From Solirubrobacter taibaiensis (lineage in GTDB: Bacteria; Actinomycetota; Thermoleophilia; Solirubrobacterales; Solirubrobacteraceae), in the NCBI GenBank assembly GCA_027587225.1, contig JAPDDQ010000015.1, forward strand, positions 82,954 to 146,953: a stretch of 64,000 nucleotides of DNA, written 5' to 3'. This document shows positions 1 through 8,710 of the stretch, piece by piece. Both the position numbers and the translations under genes were made by a program. The stretch's first letter is position 1; the number at the start of each line of letters is the position of its first letter. The notes beneath the pieces are model-generated. The model was not told the DNA's origin. It did no database searches and saw only the letters and a program-made list of their open reading frames with translations.

Positions 1-2
1 CC

Positions 3-1463
3 ACGCACTGGATCGGGATCCAGTCCGTCGCGCTCGAGCTGCCGATCCTCGGCACCCAGCAGCTCGACCTGTTCGAGCCGAGCACGCACCCCAAGCTCGA
101 CGCGCTGATGCATCTTCCGGCTGACCATCACGAGAACCAGGAGGTCAAGCTCCCGGGTGTCGGCACCGTGCCCAGCACCGGCCTCAAGGACAACGTGGCG
201 TTCGACGCCGAGCAGTTCGCGGCCTACCGCAACGCGGTCCAGACGGCCAAGCTGGTGCTGCTCGACGGCAACGGCCTCAACGCGGCGCTCGGCGACATCC
301 TCGCCGCCCGCGGGGACATCAAGGGCGGCGTGTCGACCTACCCGTCCAGCGGCAACCTGATGACCACGCAGTTGTCGGGCTCGCTGCCGTGGCTGCGGTC
401 GATCGACTCCGATCACTCCTGGCGCTCGGACGGCCGTCCGCGCTTCTGCGCCACCGAGGACGCCGGCTGCCCGAGCGGCGGCGCGCAGCCGCGGCCGGAG
501 GAGCACGACGCGGGCAACGACACGTTCCCGGTCTGGGAGTCCTGCCTGCTGCGTCCCACGTTCGCGACGCTCTACCGCGACTGGGAGAACGGCAACGCGC
601 AGTTCCCCGCCCTCGGCGACGCGCCCAGCGCCGACCCGAGCGACCCGAACGCCCCGGTCGGCACGCTGCTGCTCGCCGGCACGACCTACACCAGCGGCGG
701 CACGACGTACGTCGGCGGCAACCACCAGTTCACGGCCAAGGCGGTCGACGCCGTCTTCGCCGACAGCCGGATCGCCACGCAGTACCGCTACACCAAGGCG
801 GGCAACATCCCCGGTGCCTGGAAGGACGTCGCGCCCAACGGGACGTTCGCGATCCCGGCGAACGCCGGTGACGGCACCTACCAGGTGCAGCTGCGCACGG
901 CCGACCCGTGCCACACGTTCGACCCGGCCGACGAGCTGGAGTCGGGCGCGCCGGTGACCCGCACCGTCGTGCTCGACACCACGCCGCCGCAGATCACGAT
1001 CACCAAGCCCGCGCCGGAGGGTGTGACGTTCGACTCCGACGACTTCAGCGCGATCGAGTACACGGTCACCGACGCGGCTTCGGGCGTCGACGCCACGACC
1101 GTCAAGGCGCTGTTCGACGGGGCTGCGGCCACGCATGGGCAGGTGCTGGACATGTTCCTGCTCGCCCCGGGCACGCACACGGTGAAGGTCGCCGCGGCCG
1201 ACAACCTCGGCAACGCGACCGACACCACGCGCACGTTCGAGCTGCACGCGACGCTCGAGAGCCTGCTCAACAACATCGATCGCTCCTGCACCGAGGGCCT
1301 GATCGACAAGAAGGGCACCTGCAAGTCGCTCTCGAACCAGCTCTCGCACGCGCCGCTGCACGCGTTCGTCAATCACGTCCAGGCGCAGCGCGGCAAGTCG
1401 ATCGACATCGCGACGGCCAACCGGCTGATCGCGTTCGCGCAGGACCTGGACGCGCGCAGCTAG
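3..1463 (+). CDS. C-terminal part of a secreted multidomain protein with Ig-like domain (5' end outside window)
   Basis: The frame is open from base 3, so the gene starts upstream and only its last ~486 codons are visible; the first ATG in view (108) is probably internal. The N-terminal two thirds of the visible part matches no family I recognise. Around visible residues 315-410 there is a bacterial Ig-like/HYR-type unit (VLDTTPPQITI at its start, then alternating beta strands, DNLGNATDTTRTFEL at its end). The last ~75 residues (LESLLNNIDRSCTEG to the end) form a helical module resembling FIMAH-type C-terminal domains of extracellular proteins. Several Cys residues (CATEDAGC, DPCHTF, SCTEG, GTCKS) fit disulfides outside the cell. 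An extracellular role is inferred; the enzyme class, if any, cannot be told. Confidence 0.7.
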   Translation, partial: THWIGIQSVALELPILGTQQLDLFEPSTHPKLDALMHLPADHHENQEVKLPGVGTVPSTGLKDNVAFDAEQFAAYRNAVQTAKLVLLDGNGLNAALGDILAARGDIKGGVSTYPSSGNLMTTQLSGSLPWLRSIDSDHSWRSDGRPRFCATEDAGCPSGGAQPRPEEHDAGNDTFPVWESCLLRPTFATLYRDWENGNAQFPALGDAPSADPSDPNAPVGTLLLAGTTYTSGGTTYVGGNHQFTAKAVDAVFADSRIATQYRYTKAGNIPGAWKDVAPNGTFAIPANAGDGTYQVQLRTADPCHTFDPADELESGAPVTRTVVLDTTPPQITITKPAPEGVTFDSDDFSAIEYTVTDAASGVDATTVKALFDGAAATHGQVLDMFLLAPGTHTVKVAAADNLGNATDTTRTFELHATLESLLNNIDRSCTEGLIDKKGTCKSLSNQLSHAPLHAFVNHVQAQRGKSIDIATANRLIAFAQDLDARS

Positions 1464-1472
1464 ATCCCCTGC

Positions 1473-1511
1473 CCGCGAACCTAAAGGGGCCAGGCCCCTT
1501 TAGGTTCGCGG
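1473..1511. repeat. Palindromic element copy 1 (CTAAAGGGGCC type), probable bidirectional terminator
   Basis: A 19-bp arm (1473-1491) is followed by a single A (1492) and its exact reverse complement (1493-1511); the core reads CTAAAGGGGCC-A-GGCCCCTTTAG. It sits between two convergent genes, 9 bases after the upstream stop and 10 before the facing one, where a hairpin would end transcription from both sides. Related copies are at 9285, 29401 and 44565. Confidence 0.85.
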
Positions 1512-1520
1512 CGGGTGTGA

Positions 1521-4500
1521 CTACGGCTGCGTCGTCGACAACGTGAACGTCAGCGTCTTCGCGTAGCTGCCGGTGCGCAGCGGCTCGTTGGCGCCGATGT
1601 CCTGCTGGAAGGCGAGCGCGACGGCGTCGTTGCTCGCCGGCCCGGCGTAGGTGAGCAGCGGCGTGGCCGCTCCGACGGCGCCGCCGGTGGCGGCGACGCC
1701 GAGCGGGCTCGTCGCGCTCGCGCGCATCGGGCTCGCGAGGGTGAACGCGCCGTTGACGAGCTTGCCCGCCGACGCGGTGTTCGGGTCGGACACGCTCAGG
1801 AGCGCGTCACCCGCGGTGGAGACGACGGTGGCCTGCGACGCAGCCGCGTACGTCTTCGCCACGCCCGGCGTGAACGCGCCGAACGTCGCCGGCGCGCCCA
1901 GCGTGAGCGAGAGCGTGGCCGGGACGGTGCCGCCGACGTCGCCCAGGACGGGCGTCTCGGTCGGACCGTTCGGCACGTCGCCGCGCAGGTCGCCCGGGTG
2001 GCAGTGGTGCGGCGAGAAGAACGTCGAGCCGGTGACGCAGCGCCACATGCTCGGGTTCGTGTACGACGGTGCGAGCCGGACCTTGGTGGCCTGCTCGAAC
2101 GCGTGACCGGCGGCGAGCAGCGCGGCCTCGCCGTCCTTCGTCCCCACGAACGTGACGCCGATCGGGTTGCGGCCGGCGCCCGCCGTGCCGTACCCGGCGG
2201 GGACGGTGAGCACGGGGTAGCCGGCGCGGTCGGCGATCCCGACGAGCGCGTCGCCGCTCGGGACCATGACCACGTCGGTGTCGCTGAGCAGGCCGTCGAT
2301 CACGCCCGCCGCGGCGGCCTTGCCCGCGGCGAGGTCGCTCGCGTACGCGGAGAGGTCCGGCGCGGCCGCGGAGATCAGCTCGCCCTGCTGGTACTTGAGC
2401 CCTTCGACCGGGTTGGCCGCGTTGTAGTCGATCACCTTCTGCAGCGAGCTGCCGCGCCCCGCGAGGAACGTGTCGAGGTCACGTTTGAACTCGCGCGTGA
2501 CCACGCTCGGGGTGCTGACCGAGCCGATCGTCTTGGTCACCGTCGTCGCGCCCAGGCCGGTCACGGCGGTCACCGCGGCCGGGTAGGGCGCCGTCGTGTT
2601 CCCGATGACGGCCACCTTCTTGCCGGCCAGCGCGTCGAGCGGGAGCGAGTAGGTCTTGCCGGTGAGCACGCCCAACGTGGCGGCCGCGTCCGCGACCGTC
2701 CGTGTGATCGGCCCGACCGCGTCCTGCGAGGACGCGACCGGCATCACGCCGCTCGTCGACACCGCGCCGACGCTCGGCTTCAGCGCGACCACACCCGCCA
2801 CACCGGCGGGAGCGATCAGCTGCGCCGTGTCGGGCGAGGTCTCCAGCCCGATCGTCAGCGCGGCCAGCCCTGAAGCGGTCGCGGCGGCGCTGCCCGCGGA
2901 CGATCCGGCGGGTGTCTTGTCCGTATCCGACGGCAGCAGCACCTGACCGCCCAAGGACGAGTAGCCCTCCGGCAGGTTGGCGTCGAACAGGCCGCCGAGC
3001 TCGGTGACGTTCGTCTTGCCGAGCACGATCGCGCCCGCCGCCTTGAGCTTGGTCACCAGCGCGGCGTCGGCGCCCGGCATCGAGTTCTGCAATGCGATCG
3101 ACCCACCGGTGGTGGGGAGGCCGCGCACGTCGACGAAGTCGTCGACCAGCACCGGCAGGCCGTGGAGCGGCCCGCGCACGGTCCCGGCGGCGCGTTCGGC
3201 GTCAAGTGCCTTCGCGTCCGTCACCGCGGCCGCGTTCAACGACCGCACGGCCTGGATCGACGGGCCCTCGGCGTTCGCCAGCGCGATCCGCGCGAGGTAC
3301 GCCTTCGTCAGGGTCTCACTCGTCAACGTGCCCGAGGCGAGCCGCTGCGACAACGCGGTGGCCGACTCCGTCTCCAGCGAGAACGGCAGCGCCGGCGCCT
3401 CACCGGCCAGCGCCATCGCCGCCGTGTAGTCCGGGTTGCAGGCGCCGCGCGACGCGTACGGCGGCGCCGGGATCGTCTTCGCACAGCGGTACATGCTCGG
3501 GTTCAGCTGCGAGACGGGCTTGCGCAGCTTCGTCCCCTGCTCGATCACGTACGCGGCGCCGATCAGGTTGCGCTCGGAGTACGCGTTGCCGTGCAGCGAC
3601 ACGAACAGCGTGCGCCGGTGCGTCGTGTTGTAACCCATCGGGATCGTCAGCTGCGGGAAGCCCGCGGCCGCGCCGTTGGGGACCGTGCCGAGGATCGCGA
3701 TGAAATCGTCGCTGGTGTCCGCGGGCGTGTCGTTGGTCATCATCCGGTTGATCGCGCCCTGCAGGCCCGCCTTCCGGATCGGCAGGTTGGTGTTGAACAG
3801 GTTCGTGTACTCCGTGCCCGGGCCGTAGGGCACGTTGAAGGCGTTCATGTGGCTGGCGTTGCCGAACTTCAGCGCCTCATGCGAGTTGGCCGTGTTGTCG
3901 GCGATCTCCTCGGCCAGCGACTTGATCGGTGCGCTCGCGCCGAGGCGCTTGTAGTACATGTCGATCGCCATGTGCTGCTCGCCCTGGGTGGCGAGCGCGG
4001 GGAGGTCGGCGGGCGCGTCGATGACCGGGCGCTCGACGAGGATCGCGCCCGCGGCGGTGAGCGCCGCCTTGGCCTGGTTGACCTGCTCGGAGGTGCCGTT
4101 CCAGCCGATCCGCTTGCCGCGCACGAAGTTCAGGTCGAGCGCGCTGCTGTAGTTCGGGACGGTCGGCGGCTGCGGCGGGACGACGGTCGCCGGGTCGATG
4201 CCCGGGCCCCAATACTCGCGGTAGTAGGCGTCGTTGATCGGGTCGGTGCCCGCGATCGACTGCAGCGTCAGCGCCGCGTTGGCCACCGTGCGGTCCATCG
4301 GCCCGGCGGTGTCGGCCGAGAGCCGGATCGGCGCCACGCCGTAGCCGGGGATGAGACCCACCGTCGGCCGGAGCCCGACGAGGCTCTGCGCCTGCGAGGG
4401 CGAGATGATCGAGCCGCCCGTCTCCGTGCCCACGATCAGCATGGACAAAGCGGCGGTGCCCGCGGTGCCGGAGCCCGACGAGGAACCGCTCGGGTTCTGG

Positions 4501-5051
4501 TCGGCGTCCAACCCGTGGATCACCTGGCCGGTGAGGTTGCTGAATCCCGACGGCTGGTTGCCGAACGAGTTCGCGTACTCGGACAGGCCGAGCTTGCCGA
4601 GGATCACCACGCCGCTCGCGCGCAGCTTCTTGGCGATTCCGGAGTCGGTCTCCGGGAAGGAGTTGCGCAGCGAGAAGTTGCCCGCCGACGTGTACATGCC
4701 CTTCACGTCGATCAGGTCCTTGAGCAGGATCGGCAGCCCGTGCGCGGGTCCGCGCACCTGGCCGGCCTTGCGCTCCTTGTCCAGCAGCGCCGCGTCCTTG
4801 AGGGCGGCGGCGTTGAGCTGCGTCACCGCGTTCAGGCCCGGCCCGCGCTTGTTCAAAGCCGCGATCCGCGCGATGTACTGGCGCGTGAGCTCGACCGACG
4901 TCAGCGTGCCCTGCTCCATCATCCGGACCGCGGTCGGCCCGTCCAGCGTCTCCAGGTCCAGCGGTTCAGCGGCGCTCGCCGGCGCGGCCAACGCCGCCGT
5001 CAGCGCGCACGCGAGCACCACCAGCCGCCGAGCGGCAGGTTCCAGCCCCAT
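1521..5051 (-). CDS. Secreted tandem amidase (amidase-signature family) with degenerate second unit and C-terminal beta domain
   Basis: The 1176-residue product has a signal peptide (about 1-28, ending ASAAEP), two amidase-signature units (about 30-530 and 555-1015) and a C-terminal beta-rich domain (about 1040-1176). Unit 1 has the full Ser-cisSer-Lys set: Lys111 in GLPILLKDLIDVKG, cis-Ser near 190 in NPSGSSSGSG and nucleophile Ser214 in GTETGGSIISPS. Unit 2 keeps the fold signatures but has Asp637 instead of Lys (GLPVLVDDFVDVRG) and lacks the GGS nucleophile motif (GLETSPDTAQLI), so it is probably inactive. Each unit ends with the same NPSMxRC sequence, supporting internal duplication. AS enzymes hydrolyse amides; the substrate here is unknown. 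The tail resembles the whole protein encoded at 19577-20086. Start: ATG 5051 gives a clean signal peptide. Confidence 0.9.
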   Translation of the reverse strand: MGLEPAARRLVVLACALTAALAAPASAAEPLDLETLDGPTAVRMMEQGTLTSVELTRQYIARIAALNKRGPGLNAVTQLNAAALKDAALLDKERKAGQVRGPAHGLPILLKDLIDVKGMYTSAGNFSLRNSFPETDSGIAKKLRASGVVILGKLGLSEYANSFGNQPSGFSNLTGQVIHGLDADQNPSGSSSGSGTAGTAALSMLIVGTETGGSIISPSQAQSLVGLRPTVGLIPGYGVAPIRLSADTAGPMDRTVANAALTLQSIAGTDPINDAYYREYWGPGIDPATVVPPQPPTVPNYSSALDLNFVRGKRIGWNGTSEQVNQAKAALTAAGAILVERPVIDAPADLPALATQGEQHMAIDMYYKRLGASAPIKSLAEEIADNTANSHEALKFGNASHMNAFNVPYGPGTEYTNLFNTNLPIRKAGLQGAINRMMTNDTPADTSDDFIAILGTVPNGAAAGFPQLTIPMGYNTTHRRTLFVSLHGNAYSERNLIGAAYVIEQGTKLRKPVSQLNPSMYRCAKTIPAPPYASRGACNPDYTAAMALAGEAPALPFSLETESATALSQRLASGTLTSETLTKAYLARIALANAEGPSIQAVRSLNAAAVTDAKALDAERAAGTVRGPLHGLPVLVDDFVDVRGLPTTGGSIALQNSMPGADAALVTKLKAAGAIVLGKTNVTELGGLFDANLPEGYSSLGGQVLLPSDTDKTPAGSSAGSAAATASGLAALTIGLETSPDTAQLIAPAGVAGVVALKPSVGAVSTSGVMPVASSQDAVGPITRTVADAAATLGVLTGKTYSLPLDALAGKKVAVIGNTTAPYPAAVTAVTGLGATTVTKTIGSVSTPSVVTREFKRDLDTFLAGRGSSLQKVIDYNAANPVEGLKYQQGELISAAAPDLSAYASDLAAGKAAAAGVIDGLLSDTDVVMVPSGDALVGIADRAGYPVLTVPAGYGTAGAGRNPIGVTFVGTKDGEAALLAAGHAFEQATKVRLAPSYTNPSMWRCVTGSTFFSPHHCHPGDLRGDVPNGPTETPVLGDVGGTVPATLSLTLGAPATFGAFTPGVAKTYAAASQATVVSTAGDALLSVSDPNTASAGKLVNGAFTLASPMRASATSPLGVAATGGAVGAATPLLTYAGPASNDAVALAFQQDIGANEPLRTGSYAKTLTFTLSTTQP

Positions 5052-5123
5052 CTCCGTCCCCCTCTCGAAGTTCTCACGCGACGCTAATGCGCCGTGAGGG
5101 GGCGCCGCATTGGACCGCCGGTC

Positions 5124-5318
5124 CTATTCGTTGGGGGACACGACGGGCGCTGCATCCGCGTCGCCGGCCTCGACCCGCTCGAGGCGGGAGCGCAGCCGCT
5201 CGCGCAGCTCCTCCGGCGGGAGGTCTGACTCCGGGCGGCGGTTGCGGGCGACCACCGCGCCGGTGGCGGCGACGCCCGCGGCGCCGGCCAGTCCAAGCAA
5301 CTTCCAACGCGCCTTCAT
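5124..5318 (-). CDS. Small single-pass membrane protein, function unknown
   Basis: 64 codons from ATG 5318. Residues about 6-24 are a hydrophobic Ala/Gly/Val segment after a basic MKARWK start, followed by a charged tail rich in Arg and Glu (LPPEELRERLRSRLERVE) that should form a short amphipathic helix. It resembles other small actinobacterial membrane-anchored proteins but matches no family I can name. It is divergent from the papain-like amidase gene; the two share a very short intergenic segment. The start fits because translation upstream of this Met reads as low-quality antisense sequence. Confidence 0.6.
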   Translation of the reverse strand: MKARWKLLGLAGAAGVAATGAVVARNRRPESDLPPEELRERLRSRLERVEAGDADAAPVVSPNE

Positions 5319-5343
5319 GCCGCGAACCCTACTCTCTGGCCCA

Positions 5344-5958
5344 GTGTCCGAGCTCGCATTCGAGGAAGCCGTCGCCACCACGCGGACCGGCGACATCTGG
5401 CTGTTCCGGGGACGGTCGCTGGCCGACCGCGCGATCCAGACGCTGACGAACTCGCCCGTGAACCACGTCGGGATGGCCGTCGCGCTGGACGACATGCCGC
5501 CGTTGCTGTGGCACGCGGAGCTCGGCAAGTCGCTGCCGGACGCGTGGACGGGGGAGCGCCAGCGCGGCGTCCAGCTGCACAAGCTCGCGGACGCCGTGCG
5601 CACGTGGGACTCCAAGTACAACCAGCGCGCGTGGGTGCGTCACCTCGAGGGCGGGGACCTCACGCGTGAGCACGAGGACCTGCTGATCCAGGTGATCGAC
5701 AAGTACGACGGCAAGCCGTTCCCCACCACGCCGGGCCTGATGCGCTCGTGGGTGACGGGGCGCGTGCGCCGGCGCGAGGTGTCCCGCGAGACGATCTACT
5801 GCGCCGAGCTCGTCGCGGTCACGCTGCAGCACATGGGCCTGCTGCCCGACAAGCGCCCGATGAGCTGGTACGACCCGGGCAAGTTCTGGAGCGGCGACGA
5901 CATCGTGCTGGAGGCGCCGTTCTCGCTCGGCGAGGAGATCGCGGTCCGGCCCGGATGA
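5344..5958 (+). CDS. Permuted papain-like amidase (NlpC/P60 superfamily, YiiX/YaeF type)
   Basis: About 204 residues from GTG 5344; ATG 5317 is in frame but would overlap the start of the divergent gene. The order of motifs is that of circularly permuted NlpC/P60 enzymes: GDIWLF at the N-terminus, the catalytic-type His in SPVNHVGMAV, and the Cys much later in TIYCAELVAVTL. Family members act on peptidoglycan-type or lipid amide/ester bonds. No signal peptide is seen, so it is probably cytoplasmic, with an unknown substrate. Its stop overlaps the start of the next gene (ATGA at 5955-5958), so the two are translationally coupled. Confidence 0.75.
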   Translation: MSELAFEEAVATTRTGDIWLFRGRSLADRAIQTLTNSPVNHVGMAVALDDMPPLLWHAELGKSLPDAWTGERQRGVQLHKLADAVRTWDSKYNQRAWVRHLEGGDLTREHEDLLIQVIDKYDGKPFPTTPGLMRSWVTGRVRRREVSRETIYCAELVAVTLQHMGLLPDKRPMSWYDPGKFWSGDDIVLEAPFSLGEEIAVRPG

Positions 5959-6869
5959 CGCGCGTCGGGGTGGTCGGCGCGGGGCTGATGGGCACCATCC
6001 ACGCGCGACTGCTCGCGTCGGAGGTCCCGGGGGCGCGGCTCGTGGCCGTCGCCGACCCGGATCGCGCCGCGGCCGAGCGTCTCGAGGCGCCCGCGACGTA
6101 CGAGGACGGGTTCGAGCTGATCGCCGCGGACGACGTGGACGCCGTCGTCGTCGCCTCGCCCGTGTTCACGCACGAGCCGTTCGTGCTCGCGTGCATCGCG
6201 GCGGGCAAGCCGGTGCTGTGCGAGAAGCCGCTCACCGCGACCCCGGAGGCGGCGTGGCGGATCGTCGAGGCCGAGCGCGCCGGCGGGAGCCACCTCGTCA
6301 GCGTCGGTTTCATGCGCCGCTTCGACCCGGGCTACGTGGAGCTGAAGGCCCGGCTCGACGCCGGCGCGATCGGCCGTCCGCTGCTGGTGCACTGCGCCCA
6401 CCGCAACCCGTTCGTCCACGCGTTCTTCGACAGCGCGATGATCATCACCGACAGCGCCGTCCACGAGGCCGACATCCTGCGCTGGCTGCTGGGCGAGGAG
6501 ATCTCGTCCGTCGACGTGCGGTGCCCGCGCGCGTCCGCTCGCGCGCGCGAGGGACTGCAGGACCCGCAGCTCATCCTCCTGCAGATGGCGTCCGGTGTCC
6601 TGGCGGACGTCGAGGCGTTCGTCAGCGCGGGCTACGGCTACGACATCCGCTGCGAGATCGTGGGGGAGGACGGGACGCTCGCGCTGCCGGTGGACGTGAG
6701 CACCGGGTTCGAGCAACGCTTCGCCGCCGCCTACGGCCATGAGTTGCGGGCGTGGATCGCCGGTGAGGCCGTGGCCGGTGCCGCCGACGGGTTCGCCGCG
6801 GCGGCGGTGTGCGCGGCGGGCGTCGAGTCGCTCCGCAGTGGTGGCGAGGTGCCCGTGCGCATTGGGTGA
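5955..6869 (+). CDS. Gfo/Idh/MocA family NAD(P)-dependent oxidoreductase
   Basis: 304 residues. The N-terminus is a Rossmann fold (TRVGVVGAGLMGTIHARLL) and the family's EKP motif is present in CEKPLTATPEAAW (about residue 94), its Lys being part of the active site. The C-terminal half has the typical dimerisation beta sheet, with VGFMRRFDPGY and DSAVHEADILRWLLG, as in inositol 2-dehydrogenases. It would oxidise or reduce a sugar or cyclitol; which one cannot be told. The start at 5955 is set by the ATGA overlap; in-frame sequence further upstream is antisense-like. Confidence 0.88.
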   Translation: MTRVGVVGAGLMGTIHARLLASEVPGARLVAVADPDRAAAERLEAPATYEDGFELIAADDVDAVVVASPVFTHEPFVLACIAAGKPVLCEKPLTATPEAAWRIVEAERAGGSHLVSVGFMRRFDPGYVELKARLDAGAIGRPLLVHCAHRNPFVHAFFDSAMIITDSAVHEADILRWLLGEEISSVDVRCPRASARAREGLQDPQLILLQMASGVLADVEAFVSAGYGYDIRCEIVGEDGTLALPVDVSTGFEQRFAAAYGHELRAWIAGEAVAGAADGFAAAAVCAAGVESLRSGGEVPVRIG

Positions 6870-6912
6870 CGACCCCCATGGTCGGTGACCCGGCGCCTGC
6901 GACCCTAGGCGG

Positions 6913-7863
6913 GTGACCTTGTTCTGGCGTGTCGCGCTGATCAACGCCGCGGTGCTGGCCGTGGCGGTCGTCGCGCTCGTGTTCTCGCCCGCCACGGTGA
7001 GCGCGCACGTCCGGGTGACGGAGTTCGCGGTTCTGGTGGCGGGTGCGCTCGCGCTGCTGGCGGTGAACGTGCTGCTGCTGCGGCGGGTGTTCGCTCCCCT
7101 GCGCGAGCTGACGTCGTTGATGCGGCGCGTCGACCCGCTCAACCCGGGGCGCCGGATCGCCGTGCAGCGGTCGGTGGCCGAGGTGACCGCGCTGCAGGAC
7201 GCCTTCAACGAGATGCTGGACCGCGTCGAGCAGGAGCGCCGCACGAGCGGGCGCCGCGCGCTGGACGCACAGGAGCGAGAGCGGCGCCGCCTCGCGCGCG
7301 AGCTGCACGACGAGCTCGGTCAGACGCTGACGGGGATCGTGCTGCTGCTGGATGGGCTCGTGCGCGAGGCACCGTCGCCGATGCAGGCGTCGGCGGAGCA
7401 GGTCCAGGACGCCGCGCGCGGCGCGGTGGAGAAGACGCGCGACCTCGCGCGCGGGCTGCGGCCGGTGGCGCTGGACGAGTTCGGGCTGCGGAGCGCGTTG
7501 ACGACGCTGGCCGCGGGCGTGGCCGAGCGGACCGGGCTGCGCGTGCGCAACGAGCTGGCCGACGACCTGCCGGTGCTCGCGCCCGAGTCCGACCTCGCGA
7601 TCTACCGGACGGCGCAGGAGTCGCTGACGAACGTGGTGCGCCACGCGGAGGCGACGGCCGTCGCGCTCTCGCTCGCCGCCGTGAACGGCAGCGTCGTGCT
7701 GTCGGTGGCCGACGACGGGCGCGGCGTCGCCGAGGGCGCGCTGCACGACTTCGGCGGTGTGGGCGGGATGCGCGAACGCGCGATGTTGATCGGCGGGCGC
7801 CTGGAGATCACGCGCGGCCCGCTGGGTGGAACCGAAGTGCGCCTGGAGGTGCCGGCGACATGA
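6913..7863 (+). CDS. Membrane sensor histidine kinase (NarL-type system)
   Basis: 316 residues from GTG 6913. Two membrane segments (about 5-25 and 36-56) flank a very short outer loop, so the stimulus is probably sensed in or at the membrane. A HAMP-like linker (RRVFAPLRELTSLMRRVDP) follows, then a HisKA_3 dimerisation motif with His132 in RRLARELHDELGQTLTG, and a HATPase_c domain with VADDGRGV and GGVGGMRERA. It overlaps the response regulator gene by four bases (ATGA), so they form a pair. It could autophosphorylate His132 and pass phosphate to Asp59 of the partner. Confidence 0.93.
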   Translation: MTLFWRVALINAAVLAVAVVALVFSPATVSAHVRVTEFAVLVAGALALLAVNVLLLRRVFAPLRELTSLMRRVDPLNPGRRIAVQRSVAEVTALQDAFNEMLDRVEQERRTSGRRALDAQERERRRLARELHDELGQTLTGIVLLLDGLVREAPSPMQASAEQVQDAARGAVEKTRDLARGLRPVALDEFGLRSALTTLAAGVAERTGLRVRNELADDLPVLAPESDLAIYRTAQESLTNVVRHAEATAVALSLAAVNGSVVLSVADDGRGVAEGALHDFGGVGGMRERAMLIGGRLEITRGPLGGTEVRLEVPAT

Positions 7864-8510
7864 GCACGCCACTGACGACCCGGGTGATCATCGCCGATGA
7901 CCACCCGCTGATCCGGACCGGGATCCGCAAGGTGCTGGACGCCGCGCCGGACCTGAAGGTCGTGGGGGAGGCCTCCGACGGGATCGAGGCGACGGACCTC
8001 GCGCTGCGCGAGGACGTGGACCTGGCGATCCTCGACGTCGCGATGCCGCTGCGCACCGGGCTGCAGGCCGCGCGGGAGCTGGCCAAGCGCCGTCCCGAGC
8101 TGCGAATCCTGATGCTCTCGATGCACGACACCGAGGACTACTGCTTTCAGGCGCTGAAGGCGGGCGCCTCGGGCTATGTCTTGAAGACGGTGGCCGACCG
8201 CGAGCTCGTCGACGCGTGCCGGGCCGCGATGCGTGGCGAACCGTTCCTCTCGCCGCCGGCCGTCCGCGCGGTCATGCGCGCGTACCTGGACGACCCGGAC
8301 GAGGCGAGCACGCACCCGCTGACCGACCGCGAGCTGCAGGTCGTCAAGCTCGTCGCCGAGGCGCACACGAACGAGCAGATCGCGCGGCTGCTGGTGATCA
8401 GCCCGCGCACCGTGGAGCGCCACCGGGAGAACATCCTGGCCAAATTGGGCATGCGCGACCGCGTGGAACTGACCCGCTGGGCCATCCGCCACGGCCTCGT
8501 CGAGCCCTAG
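7860..8510 (+). CDS. NarL/FixJ-family response regulator
   Basis: 216 residues. The receiver domain (about 8-125) has the acidic pair in IIADDHP, the phosphoacceptor Asp59 in LAILDVAMP and the conserved Lys in GYVLKTVADREL. A LuxR-type helix-turn-helix (about 148-210) carries LTDRELQVVKLVAEAHTNEQIA and SPRTVERHRENILAKL. It is cotranscribed with the kinase just upstream. Target promoters are not evident from the sequence. Confidence 0.95.
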   Translation: MSTPLTTRVIIADDHPLIRTGIRKVLDAAPDLKVVGEASDGIEATDLALREDVDLAILDVAMPLRTGLQAARELAKRRPELRILMLSMHDTEDYCFQALKAGASGYVLKTVADRELVDACRAAMRGEPFLSPPAVRAVMRAYLDDPDEASTHPLTDRELQVVKLVAEAHTNEQIARLLVISPRTVERHRENILAKLGMRDRVELTRWAIRHGLVEP

Positions 8511-8520
8511 ATCAAAACTC

Positions 8521-8550
8521 CTTTCCGGTCTGTAAGTTCACAGACCTAAA
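8521..8550 (+). terminator. Stem-loop after the response regulator gene
   Basis: GGTCTGT (8527-8533) pairs with ACAGACC (8540-8546) around a six-base loop, with outer CTTT/AAAG able to extend the stem. It starts about 10 bases after the stop at 8510 and could end the two-component transcript. No T-run follows, so the role is inferred. Confidence 0.5.
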
Positions 8551-8613
8551 GCGATCCAGCGACCTGCCGACACATAACTCAGGTCGCAGCAAGCAGTTCG
8601 CTTCACAGCACTT

Positions 8614-8710
8614 CCCACGACAAAGGCACACCCGCCGTGAGGCGGGGTCGCAAAGCCACGGGTCTCCTGCCTCCACAGGAGCCGGCCGGGCTGCCGAACG
8701 GGTCGACGGG
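8614..8710 (+). promoter_or_regulatory. c-di-GMP-I (GEMM) riboswitch aptamer
   Basis: The segment has the GEMM-I layout. A hairpin CCCGCC-GTGA-GGCGGG (8631-8646) is closed by a GNRA tetraloop. The conserved joint GTCGCAAAGCCACGGG (8647-8662) follows, then a second hairpin CTCCTG...CAGGAG (about 8664-8681), the receptor-side strand GCCGGCCGGGCTGCCGAAC (8681-8699), and a closing helix that can pair 8614-8621 with 8702-8710. The 5' strand AAGGCACACC aligns with AGGGCAAACC of known aptamers and keeps the G corresponding to the ligand-contacting G20, favouring c-di-GMP over cGAMP. A competing hairpin (CGACGGG 8704-8710 with CCCGTCG 8720-8726) overlaps the closing helix and could be the expression platform. 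The next gene starts at 8752. Confidence 0.85.

Noticed and set aside
3162..5087. 641-codon open frame on the plus strand, antisense to the double amidase
   Set aside because: Composition is Arg/Ala/Val/Gly/Asp-heavy without hydrophobic cores or motifs, as expected for the third-position shadow of a high-GC gene; the minus-strand amidase has full family motifs.
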